Shown here: positions 62,279-64,000 of the stretch, piece after piece
Position numbering within the stretch: the stretch's first letter is position 1
How the letters are laid out: every line of letters starts with the position of its first letter
Origin: Bacillota bacterium
Lineage (GTDB): Bacteria; Bacillota; Clostridia; Peptostreptococcales; Anaerovoracaceae
Assembly: GCA_017436705.1 (NCBI GenBank)
Contig: JAFSCP010000027.1
Span: forward strand, 1 to 64,000
Reading direction: 5' to 3'
Length of the DNA: 64,000 bases
Made by a program: the position numbers and the translations under genes
The notes under the pieces: generated by a model
What the model saw: only the letters and a program-made list of their open reading frames with translations
The model's database searches: none
What the model was told of the DNA's origin: nothing

Positions 62279-63790
62279 ATGAAATATGTTCATAAGTACG
62301 AAGCGACAAAAGGACTGGAGCCTGAGCCGTTCTTTTACTGGTTCGGCGAAGTGTCTGCATGTCCTCGTCCATCAGGCAACGAAAAAGCGCTGATTGAATA
62401 CATCAAGGCTTTTGCAGAAACGCGCAGCCTGGAATATGATGTGGACGAAGCAGGTAATGTGTTCGTCAAAGTTCCGGGAACTGCAGGATACGAAGATTAT
62501 CCGCCTTTCCTAATTCAGGCTCACATGGACATGGTGGCTGTAAAGGATGAAGGTGTGGATTTTGACTTTGACACTAAGCCAATCAACCTTCAGATTGACG
62601 GAGATAAGCTTTATGCGCCGGGTACTACTCTCGGTGCTGACAACGGTGTTGGTATTGCTGCAATGCTGGCACTGGGTGATACTCTGACAGAAGAACCGAT
62701 TCCGCATCCGCCTCTTGAACTTTTATTTACAGTGGATGAAGAAAGCGGTATGAAGGGAATCAAGCGCTTCGACTGCTCGAAGATCACTGCCCGGAGAATG
62801 CTCAACTGTGACGGCGGCGCTCCTCATAGAGTGACAGTCTGTTGCGGCGGCAGCATCCAGTCAAAGATTGAAAAAGAATTTGAAATTTTTGCTGTTGAAG
62901 AAGATTGGACTGTGCTGAATGTAAGCCTGACAGGAGGTCAGGGAGGACACAGTGCTGTTATGCTCAACAGGGGCCGTGCATGTGCTGCAAACAATATGGG
63001 CGAGCTTCTTACAGCACTTATGGCTGACGATATTGAGTTCAGAATCAGCAGCCTCAAGACAAGCAAGCCTGCAATCATTAAGGGCTGTGATGCTGTAATT
63101 GCAGTACCTGCAGTTTCTGCAGAGACGGCGGTTTTATCCATGAATGAGCGCTTCGCACTGATTAAGGGTGTTTACAAAAACAGTGACCCTGACCTGGAAC
63201 TTTCAATTAGCGAAGCAGGATGCACAGCTGAATGTACAGCCATTTCTGCGGCAGATTCTGAAAAGGTTGTACAGTGCCTCTTATATCTGGAAACTGCTAT
63301 GTACCGTTCACATTATGAGTTCACACAGTTTCAGGTTTCGGGCGGATCAATCGGAGAAGTAAGTCTTACACATGGAAAGTTCAATGCAGACTTCGTTGTG
63401 CTTTCTTCCATAAACGAAGATCTGAGACTTAAATTTAAAAAATACGAGCTTAAGATGAAAATGCTGGGATTCGACCTGACAGAATACGATTCATGGTCAG
63501 GCTGGGCAGAAGACACTGTTTCTCCTCTCCGTGATGCATTACTGGAGGCTCACAAGGAACTGTTCGGATACGAAATGATAATTGGCAGAGGCATCGGTGG
63601 CATCGAAGTTGGTGAAATCAAGACTGCTATTCCTGAAATGGATGCTGTAGCATTCGCACCATTCTCTCAGGATGCCCACACAACAGGAGAATGCCTGTCT
63701 GTAAGTCAGGTGCAGCCTTTCTGGGATCTGCTGAAGAAACTTATTATAATAAATTTTCTGAGAAATAATATAAACGCAAATACCATCTAA
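62279..63790 (+). CDS. pepD: Aminoacyl-histidine dipeptidase PepD-like (M20), copy 3
   Basis: 503-residue M20C dipeptidase, closest to copy 2. Motifs QAHMDMVAV, TLGADNGVGIA, TVDEESGMKG (Asp in place of the first Glu of EEE) and DGGAPH (where copies 1 and 2 have DCGDSH/DSGDPH, an Asp-to-Ala change near the metal site). ATG 62279 follows AAGGAGA. After KKLIIIN it continues 11 residues beyond the end of copy 2, into what is intergenic repeat there. Terminator follows directly. Confidence 0.92.
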   Translation: MKYVHKYEATKGLEPEPFFYWFGEVSACPRPSGNEKALIEYIKAFAETRSLEYDVDEAGNVFVKVPGTAGYEDYPPFLIQAHMDMVAVKDEGVDFDFDTKPINLQIDGDKLYAPGTTLGADNGVGIAAMLALGDTLTEEPIPHPPLELLFTVDEESGMKGIKRFDCSKITARRMLNCDGGAPHRVTVCCGGSIQSKIEKEFEIFAVEEDWTVLNVSLTGGQGGHSAVMLNRGRACAANNMGELLTALMADDIEFRISSLKTSKPAIIKGCDAVIAVPAVSAETAVLSMNERFALIKGVYKNSDPDLELSISEAGCTAECTAISAADSEKVVQCLLYLETAMYRSHYEFTQFQVSGGSIGEVSLTHGKFNADFVVLSSINEDLRLKFKKYELKMKMLGFDLTEYDSWSGWAEDTVSPLRDALLEAHKELFGYEMIIGRGIGGIEVGEIKTAIPEMDAVAFAPFSQDAHTTGECLSVSQVQPFWDLLKKLIIINFLRNNINANTI

Positions 63791-63819
63791 TAACTGGTGC
63801 AGACGCAAGTCTGCGCCTT
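63763..63819 (+). repeat. Repeat downstream of / overlapping pepD copy 3
   Basis: Counterpart of 60494-60549. Here its first part is read as the last codons of pepD copy 3, including its stop codon. Confidence 0.8.
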
Positions 63820-63835
63820 TTGCTTTTTGCTTTTT
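63796..63835 (+). terminator. Terminator of the peptidase operon
   Basis: GGTGCAG (63796-63802) pairs with CTGCGCC (63811-63817), one G-T pair, then T4, T5 and T5 runs interrupted by GC. Confidence 0.85.
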
Positions 63836-63858
63836 GAGATACAAGCGTATGGTAGTAA

Positions 63859-63933
63859 TATCGAATTTTGACGAATGTTGCCGGAACTTGCGATGAAAAC
63901 CCTCTTAAATACCCACGAACTGTGCTGTATAAT
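63859..63933 (+). promoter_or_regulatory. Promoter region of the last, partial gene
   Basis: TATAAT at 63928-63933 with a weak TTAAAT at 17 bases upstream (63905-63910). Spo0A-like boxes TATCGAA (63859-63865) and TGACGAA (63869-63875) precede it. Confidence 0.5.
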
Positions 63934-63971
63934 GTTGAAAAAAGCGTGTATTTTCAACAGGAGGAAAGATT

Positions 63972-64000
63972 ATGACGAAAAATAATGAGATCCGTTATCC
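63972..64000 (+). CDS. Start of an unidentified gene (3' partial)
   Basis: ATG at 63972 follows AGGAGG (63959-63964) and opens a frame reading MTKNNEIRY to the window edge. The product cannot be identified from nine residues. It stands after the peptidase-operon terminator with its own promoter, so it is a separate unit. Confidence 0.6.

Noticed and set aside
1-64000. tRNA, rRNA, prophage or intact insertion sequence
   Set aside because: No cloverleaf, rRNA core, phage structural genes or transposase with terminal repeats was recognised by eye.

Overview
The window is about 64 kb of chromosome from a low-to-moderate GC Gram-positive anaerobe of the class Clostridia (Bacillota). The evidence is the Bacillota-type gene order priA-def-fmt-rsmB-prpC-prkC-rsgA-rpe and rpoN-gap-pgk-tpiA-secG, strong AGGAGG ribosome binding sites, a soluble [FeFe]-hydrogenase, a membrane pyrophosphatase, and a large peptide-uptake and dipeptidase locus. 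I lean towards a peptide-fermenting gut-type Clostridia, but cannot place it to genus from sequence alone. No rRNA, tRNA, CRISPR array, prophage or intact insertion sequence was seen.

Layout. 1-10.6 kb: asnA (5' end missing), priA, def, fmt, a structured element, yugP-like protease, rsmB, prpC, prkC, rsgA, rpe, all rightward, ending at a bidirectional terminator. 10.6-13.8 kb: a large class A penicillin-binding protein, leftward. 13.9-21.7 kb: comEC, holA, a DMT transporter, then a NuoF/GltD-like flavoprotein overlapping an [FeFe]-hydrogenase. 21.8-23.9 kb: argR and recN leftward. 24-29.2 kb: ruvC-ruvA-ruvB-queA behind a LexA-box promoter, then two alpha/beta hydrolases. 29.3-30.8 kb: a SEC-C protein and a short homoserine dehydrogenase, leftward. 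30.9-37.3 kb: trmL, rpoN, two different gap genes flanking pgk, tpiA, secG. 37.4-39.4 kb: hppA. 39.4-40 kb: a gene-free stretch carrying two related palindromic elements.

40-64 kb is dominated by peptide metabolism and its regulation: pepD, a histidine kinase with an extracellular solute-binding-type sensor domain, its sigma-54 activator partner, a dipeptide epimerase, a complete oligopeptide ABC transporter preceded by a consensus sigma-54 promoter, a double NlpC/P60 protein, a PepV-type dipeptidase, two further pepD copies and a CapA-NlpC/P60 fusion. The set resembles the B. subtilis ykf/dpp murein-peptide salvage genes: import, cleavage of the gamma-D-Glu bond, epimerisation of L-Ala-D-Glu, then dipeptide hydrolysis. 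A patch of accessory genes (DUF3800, AlbA/ATPase regulator, Rpn-family nuclease and a nuclease remnant) interrupts it at 45.2-50.1 kb.

The main unexplained signals are (1) pairs or triplets of a TGCA-N5-TGCA palindrome about 20-25 bp apart, before the kinase gene, the epimerase gene and the transporter promoter, a candidate regulon; (2) three copies of a 190-240 nt structured element with compensatory stem changes and a shared apical hairpin; (3) clustered Spo0A-box-like heptamers in the accessory intergenic regions; and (4) the CapA-NlpC/P60 fusion.
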